This document shows positions 49,233-58,767 of a stretch of DNA of 64,000 nt, piece after piece. The translations under genes and the position numbers were made by a program. The notes beneath the pieces were generated by a model. The model made no database searches and was not told where the DNA came from. It was given only the letters and a program-made list of their open reading frames with translations. The stretch is from Pelobacter sp. (GTDB lineage: Bacteria; Desulfobacterota; Desulfuromonadia; Geobacterales; Pseudopelobacteraceae), in NCBI GenBank assembly GCA_030824515.1, contig JAVBXN010000060.1:62001-126000 (forward strand). Direction: 5' to 3'. Numbering within the stretch: the stretch's first letter is position 1; every line of letters starts with the position of its first letter.

Positions 49233-50516
49233 TCACAGATACTTCCTCGGGTCGGCGATCTTGCCTTCTATCGCGCTGGCTGCCGCGGTGGCCGGCGACA
49301 TCAGGTGCACCATGCCCCCCTTGCCCATGCGTCCCATGAAATTGCGGTTGGTGGTCGAGGCGCAGACTTCGCCCTCGGCCAGTACACCGTTGCTCATTCC
49401 CAGGCAGGCGCCGCAGGTCGGGTTGGTGACGCAGAAACCTGCTTCCATGAAAATTTCTATCAATCCTTCATGCATGGCTTCCTGCTGAATCTTTGGCGTG
49501 GCCGGGGAGAGTATGCCTCGCACGTTCGGCGCGAGCTTGTGTCCTTTCAGAATCTGCGCGGCAATGCGCAGGTCTTCCAGGCGGCCGTTGGTGCAGGAGC
49601 CGATGTAGATCTGGTCAAGCGGAGTGCCGGCCATTTCGGTTACGGTTTTTACCTGATCCGGTTTGTAGCCGAAGGTGATCGTCGGTTGCAGGGTGGCGAC
49701 GTCTATGTCGATCACCTGATCGTACTCGGCGTCAGCGTCGGCGCGCCATTGCGAATAATCGGCCAGCGCCGCTTCCTTGCTGGCGAAGTCGCCGTTGATG
49801 AACGGCCACAGGAATTCCACCGTGGTCATGTCCGGCATGCATATGCCGGACGTTCCGCCGGCTTCGATGGCCATGTTGCAGAGCGTCATGCGCGATTCCA
49901 TGGTCATCGCGTCGATCGTGGAACCGTGGAATTCCATCACCCGGTCGGTGGCGCCGTTGACGCCGATCTTTCCGATGATATGCAGGATCACGTCCTTGGC
50001 GTAGACCCCTTTGGGGAGCACGCCGTTGACGTTGAACTTGATCGTCTTGGGCTGGCGGAAGGCGCAGACCCCTTTCAGGATGCCGACTTCCAGGTCGGTC
50101 GTGCCGATGCCGGCGGCAAAGGCTCCGAAAGCTCCGTGGGTGCAGGTGTGGGAATCGCCCATGATGACCGTGTAGCCCGGGCGGATGAAACCCTGCTCGG
50201 GAAAGAGGGCGTGGCAGACGCCGTTGGCGCCGATGTCGAAAAAGTCCTTGATGGCGTGGCGGCGGGCCCAGTCGCGCAGGATCTTGGCCTGTGTCGCGGT
50301 TTTTGTGTCCTTGCTGGGGGTGACATGGTCGATTACGGCCTTGATCTTTGTTGGATCAAAGACGCGGTCCTTGTCCCTGCGGATCAGGTCGTCGATTGCA
50401 ATCGGCGTCGTGATTTCGTGGCAGAGCACCGCATCCAGCCGCAGTACCTTGGTGCCGGGGAACGGTTCGTTTACCAGGTGAGCATCAAATATCTTTTCAG
50501 CAGTTGTTCTACCCAT
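49233..50516 (-). CDS. leuC: 3-isopropylmalate dehydratase large subunit
   Basis: 427 residues. ATG 50516 (MGRTTAEKIF) follows GAGG; longer frames upstream are non-family. The [4Fe-4S] ligands are visible in GSCTNGRLEDLR and NPTCGACLGMSNGVL, and substrate contacts appear in GDSHTCTHGAFG. It is of the short, archaeal-type subfamily, matching leuD. Its promoter region is divergent from larB. Confidence 0.96.
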   Translation of the reverse strand: MGRTTAEKIFDAHLVNEPFPGTKVLRLDAVLCHEITTPIAIDDLIRRDKDRVFDPTKIKAVIDHVTPSKDTKTATQAKILRDWARRHAIKDFFDIGANGVCHALFPEQGFIRPGYTVIMGDSHTCTHGAFGAFAAGIGTTDLEVGILKGVCAFRQPKTIKFNVNGVLPKGVYAKDVILHIIGKIGVNGATDRVMEFHGSTIDAMTMESRMTLCNMAIEAGGTSGICMPDMTTVEFLWPFINGDFASKEAALADYSQWRADADAEYDQVIDIDVATLQPTITFGYKPDQVKTVTEMAGTPLDQIYIGSCTNGRLEDLRIAAQILKGHKLAPNVRGILSPATPKIQQEAMHEGLIEIFMEAGFCVTNPTCGACLGMSNGVLAEGEVCASTTNRNFMGRMGKGGMVHLMSPATAAASAIEGKIADPRKYL

Positions 50517-50651
50517 ATTCAGTAACCTCGCATGATTCAGAATTGTAAACTTGTAACATAAATACGGTGGCAAAGTAAACCGGTGAACTTTTTTTTGATG
50601 ATCCGAGATGACGCCTGCGTCAGGATTTTGGATGGAAAACGGGCTTGGGCA

Positions 50652-50693
50652 TGGTATAAGGTCAATACCAATCCAAATCCCGATCATCGGGAT
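50652..50693. promoter_or_regulatory. two palindromes between leuC and larB
   Basis: TGGTAT-N7-ATACCA (50652-50670) and the perfect ATCCCGAT-C-ATCGGGAT (50677-50693) lie just before the larB start (50711). They look like operator sites; no regulator is identifiable in the window. Confidence 0.5.
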
Positions 50694-50710
50694 AATTGAC
50701 AGGAAAAACG

Positions 50711-51460
50711 ATGAACCCTGATAATATCAAGAACCTGCTCCACTCCGTCCGGGATGGGGAGATTTCCATCGATGACGCCATGCTTCACCTCAAAGAGCTT
50801 CCCTATCAGGACCTGGGGTGTGCCCAGGTGGACCATCACCGCGAGCTGCGCCAGGGTATGCCCGAAGTGCTTTTCGGTGAAGGGAAATCGGTCGAGCAGA
50901 TCGTGGCGATCATGACCGCCATGTCCGCCAAGGGGAGCAACGTGCTGGTGACACGCCTGACCCAGGACAGGTCCCGGCAGATCCTGACAAGCTTTCCGGC
51001 AGCCAGCTATCATGCCGAAGCCCGCTGCCTGACGCTGGAGAAGCAGCCGGTGGAGCCGTGCGGAAAGGGGACCATCCTGGTGATTTCAGCCGGCACCTCC
51101 GACATACCGGTAGCGGCCGAGTCGGTAGTGACGGCCAGGTTCCTCGGTAACAGTGTAGAACAGATCTACGATGTCGGCGTAGCCGGTATCCACCGCCTGC
51201 TGGCCCGTAGCGAACAGCTGGCGGCCGCCACGGTAATCATTGTCGTGGCCGGAATGGAAGGAGCGCTGCCGTCGGTGGTGGGAGGATTGGTGGACAAACC
51301 GGTGATCGCGGTGCCGACCTCGGTCGGCTACGGCGCCTCTTTCGGCGGCATCGCCGCCCTATTGGGGATGCTCAACTCCTGCGCCGCCGGTGTAACGGTG
51401 GTCAACATCGACAACGGATTTGGCGCCGCCTGCGCCGCTAGTCTGATCAACCGGGTGTGA
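50711..51460 (+). CDS. larB: LarB, P2CMN carboxylase of nickel-pincer cofactor synthesis
   Basis: 249 residues. The AIR-carboxylase-like domain is seen in ILVISAGTSDIPVAAES, VVAGMEGALPSVVGGLVDKPVIAVPTSVGYG and MLNSCAAGVTVVNIDNGFGA. LarB carboxylates nicotinic acid adenine dinucleotide and hydrolyses it, the first step to the nickel-pincer nucleotide. ATG 50711 follows AGGAAA. In most genomes larC or larE follows; here the vapBC pair intervenes. larA and larE are not in the window. Confidence 0.93.
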   Translation: MNPDNIKNLLHSVRDGEISIDDAMLHLKELPYQDLGCAQVDHHRELRQGMPEVLFGEGKSVEQIVAIMTAMSAKGSNVLVTRLTQDRSRQILTSFPAASYHAEARCLTLEKQPVEPCGKGTILVISAGTSDIPVAAESVVTARFLGNSVEQIYDVGVAGIHRLLARSEQLAAATVIIVVAGMEGALPSVVGGLVDKPVIAVPTSVGYGASFGGIAALLGMLNSCAAGVTVVNIDNGFGAACAASLINRV

Positions 51461-51468
51461 TATGCATG

Positions 51469-51509
51469 TTGACGACATGATGTGTTGCGCATACAATATC
51501 AGCATATTG
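51469..51509 (+). promoter_or_regulatory. vapBC promoter with overlapping operator
   Basis: -35 TTGACG (51469-51474), a 17-bp spacer and -10 TACAAT (51492-51497). The palindrome CAATAT-CAGC-ATATTG (51494-51509) overlaps the -10 box, as expected for VapB/VapBC autorepression. Confidence 0.75.
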
Positions 51510-51523
51510 CGGAGGTGTATTTT

Positions 51524-51757
51524 ATGCGTGCAACTTTGAACATACCTGGCGAGCTTATTGATGAGGTGCAGCGGCTTTCCGGTGAAAAAACCAAGACCCA
51601 GGCGATTGTGACCGTTATGGAAGAGTATGTGCGTCGCCGGAAGATGGAAGACCTTCTGGCTCTGCGGGGCAAGGTTGCTATTGAGTACGACTGGGAGCGG
51701 GAAGAAGAGGCCGAGCTGAAGGCAGTGGAAGAGCGGGAGCGTTATGCTGCCCGATAG
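51524..51757 (+). CDS. vapB: VapB-type antitoxin
   Basis: 77 residues. The ribbon-helix-helix N-terminus RATLNIPGELIDEVQRLSG with KTKTQAIVTVMEEYVRRR is the classic VapB/type II antitoxin pattern. An LRGK segment and an acidic tail (DWEREEEAELKAVEERERY) would wrap the toxin. ATG 51524 follows GGAGG. It overlaps vapC by 14 bp. Confidence 0.9.
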   Translation: MRATLNIPGELIDEVQRLSGEKTKTQAIVTVMEEYVRRRKMEDLLALRGKVAIEYDWEREEEAELKAVEERERYAAR

Positions 51758-52142
51758 GATACTGGCGGATACCTGCGCCTGGATTGATTTCTTCAGGGGC
51801 AGGCAGACTCCTTTGGCCGAGGCTCTTGGAGAGTCGCTGGTGCGGGCCGAGGTTGCTACGTGTGGAGTTGTGATTTACGAACTGCTCCAGGGAATAAGAG
51901 ACCCGCGTGAAGAAGAGTTGGTGCAGAATGCCTTTCAGGCCCTGTCTCATCTGGAAATGACACGGGAACTATGGATTCGTGCCGGACGACTGTCGGCCCG
52001 ATTGCGCGGCAGTGGCCACACACTGCCGTTCTCAGATATTATGATCGCGGCGCTTGCCTTGGAAAACGGCTGTGCCGTTCTGACGATTGATCACCATTTC
52101 GATGCGATCCCCGAACTTAAGGTTGTGAATAAACCGCTATGA
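51744..52142 (+). CDS. vapC: VapC-type PIN-domain toxin
   Basis: 132 residues. The PIN-domain acidic residues are all in place: Asp9 (ILADTCAWIDFF), Glu46 (VIYELLQG), Asp98 (LPFSDIMIAA) and Asp116 (VLTIDHHF). So an active RNase is predicted. VapC toxins cut tRNA or rRNA and are neutralised by VapB. The stop overlaps the larC start by 4 bp (ATGA), tying the toxin-antitoxin unit to the lar genes. Confidence 0.92.
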   Translation: MLPDRILADTCAWIDFFRGRQTPLAEALGESLVRAEVATCGVVIYELLQGIRDPREEELVQNAFQALSHLEMTRELWIRAGRLSARLRGSGHTLPFSDIMIAALALENGCAVLTIDHHFDAIPELKVVNKPL

Positions 52143-53320
52143 AAATCATCTATTTCGACTGCCATGCCGGCATATCCGGCGACATGACCGTGGGAGCGCT
52201 GCTGGATCTGGGGGTTCCGCTGGAACACTTGCGCTCCGAACTGGCCAAGCTGGCGCTGCCGCCGGACTCGTTCTCGCTCTCAACCAGCCATACCGAACGG
52301 CAGCAGATGTCCTCGTTCAAGTTCGATGTGGCGCTGCACGATCATCACAGCCACCGCCATTATGCCGATATTGACGCCATGATTGCCGCCAGCGCCCTGT
52401 CAGCTTTGGTACAGGAAAGGGCGCGGCGGATCTTTCGCCGCCTGGCCGAGGCCGAGGCGCTGGTGCATGGCGTGGCCATCGAAAATGTGCATTTCCACGA
52501 GGTCGGGGCGCTGGACTCGATCGTGGATATCGTCGGCACAGCGATCTGCCTGGACTATCTTGGCGTTGAGGCCATTTACGCCTCGGCGCTGCCGTTGGGT
52601 AGCGGTTTTGTAAATACCGCCCATGGGCGGCTGCCGGTGCCGGCCCCGGCCACGGCGGAACTGCTGAAGGGCTTGCCCGTCCATGGCGATTGCGGCCCCG
52701 GCGAACGGGTCACGCCGACCGGCGCCGCCATTCTGGCCGCATTGGCCGGAGGATTCGGCAAACAGCCGGAGATGCTGCTGGAGCGGATCGGTTGCGGCGC
52801 TGGCAGCAGGGATTACAGCGATTGCCCCAACATCCTGCGGGCATTTCTGGGGAAATCTCCGGAAGCGGGCCGGCAGTTGGAGCGGGTGATCGTGGCGGAG
52901 ACCAATATTGACGACTCTACTCCGCAGGTGCTGGGCTATGTGATGGAACGCTTGCTGGAACTGGGGGCGCTGGATGTCTACTTTACCCCGATCCAGATGA
53001 AAAAGAACCGGCCCGGCGTGATGCTCTCCTTCCTCTGCCGCGAGGAACAGCTCGATGCGCTGGCAAGTGTGACGCTGGCGGAGACATCTGCCATCGGCCT
53101 GCGCCACTACCCGACTGACCGCATCGTTCTGGAACGCCGGATCGTCCAGTTGCCGACGGAGTTGGGCCTGGTGCGCTTCAAACAGGTATTCGATTGCGCC
53201 GGAAAGATGCTGCGGGCTGTCCCGGAATACGAGGATTGCCGCCGGATTGCCCTTGAACGGGGCCTGGCTTGCAGGGATGTAATTCAATTGGCGCAATGCG
53301 CGGGAGTATCCGTATCATGA
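52139..53320 (+). CDS. larC: LarC, nickel-inserting enzyme of pincer cofactor synthesis
   Basis: 393 residues. Family blocks: [21 protein letters not shown] at the start, [33 protein letters not shown], and the later [26 protein letters not shown] His-rich stretch ([13 protein letters not shown]) is the likely nickel store. LarC uses CTP to insert nickel into the dithiocarboxylated nucleotide. It is a single full frame here, without the programmed frameshift known in Lactobacillus larC. Overlaps: vapC upstream and cinA downstream, each ATGA. Confidence 0.94.
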   Translation: MKIIYFDCHAGISGDMTVGALLDLGVPLEHLRSELAKLALPPDSFSLSTSHTERQQMSSFKFDVALHDHHSHRHYADIDAMIAASALSALVQERARRIFRRLAEAEALVHGVAIENVHFHEVGALDSIVDIVGTAICLDYLGVEAIYASALPLGSGFVNTAHGRLPVPAPATAELLKGLPVHGDCGPGERVTPTGAAILAALAGGFGKQPEMLLERIGCGAGSRDYSDCPNILRAFLGKSPEAGRQLERVIVAETNIDDSTPQVLGYVMERLLELGALDVYFTPIQMKKNRPGVMLSFLCREEQLDALASVTLAETSAIGLRHYPTDRIVLERRIVQLPTELGLVRFKQVFDCAGKMLRAVPEYEDCRRIALERGLACRDVIQLAQCAGVSVS

Positions 53321-54570
53321 AAATATCTGCCTTGAGCATTGGTGACGAGCTGATCTGCGGCCAGATTACTGACACCAATGCCGGCACAATTGCAGCCGTG
53401 CTGCTGAGCGAGGGTTTGCGGGTCCAGCGGCACCTGACCGTCGGCGACAACGAACCGGATATCATGGACGCATTGAATGAGCTTGGCCGGAGCAGCGACA
53501 TGGTGATCGTGACCGGCGGACTTGGCCCGACAATGGATGACCTGACCTCGCGGGCCGCGGCACGCGCCACCGGGCGCAGACTGGTGATCAACGAGGACGC
53601 CAGGGCGCATGTCCGCCTGATATCCAGCAAGCTGGAGTCGCTGATCGTCTGTCCGCTTAGCGACAAGCAGGCCATGATTCCGACCAAATCCAGCCTGATC
53701 CCCAACCCCAACGGCACCGCCTGCGGATTCCAGCTGATGCACAACGGCAGCTTCATGTTTTTCATGCCGGGCGTCCCCTCCGAGATGGTCGTGATGCTGC
53801 GCGAGTCGGTGATACCGTTCATACTGGAGCGGGTGACGCGCAAGCGGGTTATCCGATCGCTCAGCCTGAACCTGTTCGGGCCTTGCGAGGCCGAGGTGGA
53901 TGAACTGCTGGCTGGGATCGCCCGCCCCGAACTGGGGCTGAACATGGGCATCTGCGTTACCTATCCCTGGATTCGGGTGACGCTGCGGGCCGAGGCGGAT
54001 AACCTGGAAACGGTTTCGGAACTGCTCGGTTCGGCCGGCAGCCTGGTGCGTGAGCGCCTCAGTGAGTACATCTTTTCGGACAGCGGCGCCGGTATGGACG
54101 AGACCGTGGCGGAGCTGTTTCGTGGCAGTTGCCTGACTCTGGCGCTGGCTGAATCCTGCACAGGCGGTCTGATCGCCAAGCGCATCACCGATATCCCCGG
54201 CAGTTCCGCCTATTTCCTGGAAGGGGTGGTCACTTATGGCAACGCCGCCAAGATGCGCTTGCTGGGGGTGCCGTCCGAACTGCTCGACACGAAGGGCGCG
54301 GTCAGTTCCGAGTGCGCTTCGGCCATGGCCAAGGGAGTGCGGGCCGCCGCCGGCAGCGACCTGGGTCTGGCGGTGACAGGCATCGCCGGTCCGGATGGCG
54401 GCACCGAGGAGAAACCGGCCGGCACGGTGTTCATTTCGCTGGCAGCCCCGGACGGCTGCTGGACCAAGCGATTCCAGTTCCATGGCAGCCGGGATGAAGT
54501 GCGTGTTATCACGGCCTGGACGGCGCTGGACTGGCTGCGGAGATACCTGCTTCAGAGAGCGGTAAGCTGA
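53317..54570 (+). CDS. cinA: CinA-family protein (NMN amidohydrolase)
   Basis: 417 residues, both CinA domains present: an N-terminal MoaB/MogA-like part ([32 protein letters not shown]) and a C-terminal PncC-type part ([43 protein letters not shown]). It recycles nicotinamide mononucleotide and is linked to competence in some species. ATG 53317 overlaps the larC stop. cinA upstream of recA is a widespread arrangement. Confidence 0.94.
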   Translation: MKISALSIGDELICGQITDTNAGTIAAVLLSEGLRVQRHLTVGDNEPDIMDALNELGRSSDMVIVTGGLGPTMDDLTSRAAARATGRRLVINEDARAHVRLISSKLESLIVCPLSDKQAMIPTKSSLIPNPNGTACGFQLMHNGSFMFFMPGVPSEMVVMLRESVIPFILERVTRKRVIRSLSLNLFGPCEAEVDELLAGIARPELGLNMGICVTYPWIRVTLRAEADNLETVSELLGSAGSLVRERLSEYIFSDSGAGMDETVAELFRGSCLTLALAESCTGGLIAKRITDIPGSSAYFLEGVVTYGNAAKMRLLGVPSELLDTKGAVSSECASAMAKGVRAAAGSDLGLAVTGIAGPDGGTEEKPAGTVFISLAAPDGCWTKRFQFHGSRDEVRVITAWTALDWLRRYLLQRAVS

Positions 54571-54661
54571 TCCAGATAAACCCTTGCGGTAAAACCGCCG
54601 GATATGCTATTTTTCATTCCCTTTGGTCCATAACATCCCACATTTTCAGGAGATACCATTC

Positions 54662-55690
<1,029 letters not shown>

Positions 55691-55706
55691 AACGCGGAGG
55701 TAGCCT

Positions 55707-56864
55707 GTGGAGCTGAACGAAATACTCACGATTGCCTTCAAGGCCAAGGGCTCGGATATCCATATCAAGACCGGTCTGCCGCCGATCGTCCGCATCGACG
55801 GCCGACTGCATCCGATCCCCAATGCCCAGCGCCTGTCTCCGGACTATGTTTCATCCACGGCCCAGGCAATGATGAATGACCGCCAGAGGCGGATTTTCGA
55901 GGAAAACTCCGAGGTGGACCTGGCCTACGCTGTTCCGGGTCTGGGGCGTTTCAGGGTCAGCGTCTACCGCCAGCGCGGAACCGTGGCGATGGTTTTCAGG
56001 TCGATCGCCTTCGTGATCCCGACCCTGGAGGGGTTGAACCTTCCGCCGGTGATCCAGAAGATCTGCAAGGAGGAGCGCGGCCTGATCCTGGTTACCGGAA
56101 CCACCGGTTCGGGAAAATCCAGCACCCTGGCGGCGATGATCGATTCGATCAACCAGAGCCGCACCTGCAACATCATCACCATCGAAGACCCGGTGGAATT
56201 CCTGCACCGCGACAACAAGAGCATCATCAGCCAGCGCGAGGTCGGCTCCGATACTCCGACCTTCTCGGCGGCGCTGAAGGGCGCCCTGCGCCAGGACCCG
56301 GACGTGATCCTGGTGGGCGAGATGCGTGATTACGAAACCATCGAAACCGCCATGACCGCCGCCGAGACCGGCCATCTGGTCATGTCCACGTTGCATACCA
56401 TGGATGCGGCCGAAACCATCAATCGCATCATCGGCGTTTTTCCCCCCTACCATCAGCGCCAGGTGCGCATTCAGCTGGCCAGCATCATCAAGGGGGTCGT
56501 GTCCCAGCGTCTGGTGCCGCGGGCTGATGGCAAGGGGCGTGTGCCGGCGGTGGAGGTGATGCTGGCGTCGGCCCGCGTCAGGGAGTGCATCGACGACAAG
56601 GAGAAGACTAAACAGCTGCATGACGCGATATCGCAGGGTTATGTCACCTACGGCATGCAGACCTTTGACCAGTCTTTGATGAAACTCTATTCGAGCCAGC
56701 TGATCACATACGAGGAGGCTGTCCGGCAGAGTTCCAACCCGGATGATTTCGCCCTCAAGGTTTCCGGTATTTCGTCCACTTCGGATGCTTCTTGGGAAGG
56801 GTTTGAAAACAAACCGGATGATTCCATCGCCGAGCCGGAAAAACTTGATATCGAAAAGTACTGA
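55707..56864 (+). CDS. PilT/PilU-family type IV pilus ATPase
   Basis: 385 residues from GTG 55707, 6 nt after GCGGAGG. Walker A GTTGSGKSST, the Asp box TIEDPVEF, Walker B ALRQDPDVILVGEMRD and the His box GHLVMSTLHTMDA are all intact. The AIRNLIRE motif that marks canonical PilT is missing; the end reads RECIDDKEKTKQLHDAI ... GMQTFDQSL, which is closer to PilU and the extra PilT copies of Geobacter. It should power pilus retraction or serve as an accessory motor. It overlaps recX. Confidence 0.9.
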   Translation: MELNEILTIAFKAKGSDIHIKTGLPPIVRIDGRLHPIPNAQRLSPDYVSSTAQAMMNDRQRRIFEENSEVDLAYAVPGLGRFRVSVYRQRGTVAMVFRSIAFVIPTLEGLNLPPVIQKICKEERGLILVTGTTGSGKSSTLAAMIDSINQSRTCNIITIEDPVEFLHRDNKSIISQREVGSDTPTFSAALKGALRQDPDVILVGEMRDYETIETAMTAAETGHLVMSTLHTMDAAETINRIIGVFPPYHQRQVRIQLASIIKGVVSQRLVPRADGKGRVPAVEVMLASARVRECIDDKEKTKQLHDAISQGYVTYGMQTFDQSLMKLYSSQLITYEEAVRQSSNPDDFALKVSGISSTSDASWEGFENKPDDSIAEPEKLDIEKY

Positions 56865-57327
56865 ACCGCCAACCGCCGAAGGCGCCTATCAGTACGCGTT
56901 GCGGCTTTTGACGGCGCGGGATTATTCGCTGGCCAGGATGCGGGCAAAGCTTTGTGCCAGGGGTGTTGAGGAACCCGATGTCGAAACGGTCATGCACCGT
57001 TTGCAGCAGGAAGGGTGGCTGGATGAGCGGCGCTATGCCGGACGTTTCGCTGAATCGGCGCTTGCGACCGGCCGCTTTTACGGCCCGCGCCTGCGTCTGG
57101 AAATGCGCCGCCGGGGATTTGAAGCGGGCGTTATCAGCGAGGTTCTGGAAAACCTGCTGGAAGATCACGACCAGGCCGCCGATATCATGATGGTCGTCAA
57201 TCGTCGTTATCCGGGTCTGGATTTTAGCGCGGCATCGGACCGGGATAAAAGAAGAGTGGTCGGTTACCTGCAGCGGCGAGGTTTTGGGCTCTCGGAAATT
57301 TTCAGGTCTCTCAGGACCGCTCGATAG
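56818..57327 (+). CDS. recX: RecX, regulator of RecA
   Basis: About 160-170 residues. RecX helical repeats are visible: YALRLLTARDYSLARMRAKL, LQQEGWLDERRYAGRFAE and RRRGFEAGVISEVLENL. It modulates RecA filaments. The start is uncertain. ATG 56818 lacks a ribosome site; a TTG at 56845 has a weak GGAAA and gives a more typical N-terminus. Either way it overlaps the pilus ATPase gene. The usual neighbour alaS is displaced by about 6 kb. Confidence 0.9.
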   Translation: MIPSPSRKNLISKSTEPPTAEGAYQYALRLLTARDYSLARMRAKLCARGVEEPDVETVMHRLQQEGWLDERRYAGRFAESALATGRFYGPRLRLEMRRRGFEAGVISEVLENLLEDHDQAADIMMVVNRRYPGLDFSAASDRDKRRVVGYLQRRGFGLSEIFRSLRTAR

Positions 57328-57361
57328 ATTTTCATGGCGTATCATTTATCCAGGAAAAAGA

Positions 57362-57524
57362 AGTTAACCGCCGATGAACGCCGATGCACGCCGCCAGAAG
57401 TAGGCGCTTCTAAGCGAGAAATCAAAGGCTTGAACCCAATACTGGTTTAACCCATAAGGTGATTAATTTTTTGATGTAAGTCCAGGTTTTATCGGCGTGT
57501 ATCCGATTTTCTCGGCGGTTAATT
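57362..57524 (-). repeat. 163-bp inverted-repeat element, copy 2 (MITE-like)
   Basis: Reverse orientation of the element at 30370-30534, with the same ends (AGTTAACCGCCGA ... TCGGCGGTTAA) and the same internal landmarks, including the AAGCGCCTACTTCTGG hairpin region and the TTAATCACCTTA segment. It sits exactly at the boundary between recX and the inserted exported-protein cluster. Confidence 0.9.
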
Positions 57525-57561
57525 GTCGATTTTAGATTTATTTGCCTCAGGGGAGGGGAAG

Positions 57562-58755
57562 ATGAAACAGTTGCTGCGAGTGTCGTTGTTTTACATGAGT
57601 CTGTTGCTCTTCTGCTCTCAAGTTGCCATTGCGTCCGGCAGCGCTCCGATTACCGTTGAGGTGGAAGGTTACGGCAGCATCGTCGGCGGCCGCAAGGATA
57701 CGGCACGGGAAAGCGCGCTGAGGAATGCTTTCCGGCAGGCGATCGAGCAGGTGGTCGGTGTCATGGTGCAGTCAAAGACGGTGGTGCAGAATTCGGAACT
57801 GCTCAATGACAAGGTGCTTTCAAAAAGCGCCGGTTTCATAAAGACCTACAGTGTCTTGTCGGAAGTGTTCGAGGCCGACGCCTGCCGCCTGAAGGTCAGG
57901 ACGACCGTTTCCGCTGTGCGGCTGGAGAAGAGCCTGGATGATGCCGGCCTGCTCTCGAAAAAACTGGACAAGCCCCGTATCGCGATCATCATGACCGAGC
58001 AGAACATCGGAAACGACACCCCTTCCAATACCCTGGGCAACGGCACCGTCAATGCGGGGATTTCCGAGAGCGTCATCAATGATTATTTCGCCAAGAAGGG
58101 CTATAACCTGGTTGACCGGGATACTCTGGTCGCCCTGGCCCGCCGGAGCGGTTTCTCGCCCGCTTCGGTCAACGAATCGGACAGCGAAACCGCGCTGCAG
58201 ATAGCCTCCAGCGGAGGCGCCGAGGTGGTGGTTGTCGGCCAGGCCGTTGCCAAGGCAGGTTCCGGCGTCCTGAGCGGCACCAATATGCGAGCCTCCCAGG
58301 CGACCGTTTCTGCCAAGGTGGTCGATGCGGACACAGCCCAGTTGATAGCATCCTGTTCGGCCTCCAGCAATGCCGTTCATGTCAATCCGACCGCCGGCGG
58401 CGCCGATGCCTTGAGAAAGGCTTCCAGGGAACTGGCTGAAAACATGAACAAACAGCTGGTTGCCAAGTGGGGTAAAAAGGTTTCCGGAACCCGCACCGCG
58501 CGCCTGACAATCGATGGCGTCGTTTTTTCCGACATAGCGGGTTTGCGGGAAATGTTGCAGAATCGGGTGAATTGCATTGAAGAAACCTTCGAGCGGGGTT
58601 ACCGGGACGGCACGCTCAGCCTTGATGTCGAGATTACCGGCAAGGCACGGGAAATGGCCGATGAAATAGCTGCTGCCAACATGAACGGCTACCGGTTCAA
58701 CGTGCTTTCATTTTCCGGCAACACCGTCAAGGTCAAGATGGATAAAGTACATTAA
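57562..58755 (+). CDS. FlgT-like exported protein
   Basis: 397 residues. A signal peptide (KQLLRVSLFYMSLLLFCSQ, cut near AIA) precedes a FlgT-N-like domain (VEVEGYGSIVGGRKDTARE then LRNAFRQAIEQVVGVMV). A CsgG/FlgT middle-like Rossmann fold follows (PRIAIIMTEQNIG ... YNLVDRDTLVALA ... GGAEVVVVGQAV), and then a small C-terminal domain. FlgT builds a ring in Vibrio flagellar motors, but here there are no flagellar genes nearby. ATG 57562 has AGGGGAGGGGAAG just ahead. It heads a four-gene cluster of exported proteins. Confidence 0.82.
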   Translation: MKQLLRVSLFYMSLLLFCSQVAIASGSAPITVEVEGYGSIVGGRKDTARESALRNAFRQAIEQVVGVMVQSKTVVQNSELLNDKVLSKSAGFIKTYSVLSEVFEADACRLKVRTTVSAVRLEKSLDDAGLLSKKLDKPRIAIIMTEQNIGNDTPSNTLGNGTVNAGISESVINDYFAKKGYNLVDRDTLVALARRSGFSPASVNESDSETALQIASSGGAEVVVVGQAVAKAGSGVLSGTNMRASQATVSAKVVDADTAQLIASCSASSNAVHVNPTAGGADALRKASRELAENMNKQLVAKWGKKVSGTRTARLTIDGVVFSDIAGLREMLQNRVNCIEETFERGYRDGTLSLDVEITGKAREMADEIAAANMNGYRFNVLSFSGNTVKVKMDKVH

Positions 58756-58767
58756 GAGGGGGACGAG

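Noticed and set aside
53284-54483. Long minus-strand open frames opposite cinA and recA (also 54614-55822)
   Set aside because: Both mirror well-conserved plus-strand genes and carry no recognisable domains.
54589-54620. Terminator between cinA and recA (GCGGTAAAACCGC followed by ATTTTT)
   Set aside because: The stem is only five base pairs and the T-run lies too far from it to be convincing.
54571-54661. LexA box upstream of recA
   Set aside because: Neither the E. coli-type CTG-N10-CAG nor the Geobacter-type GGTT...ACC pattern could be found in the gap.
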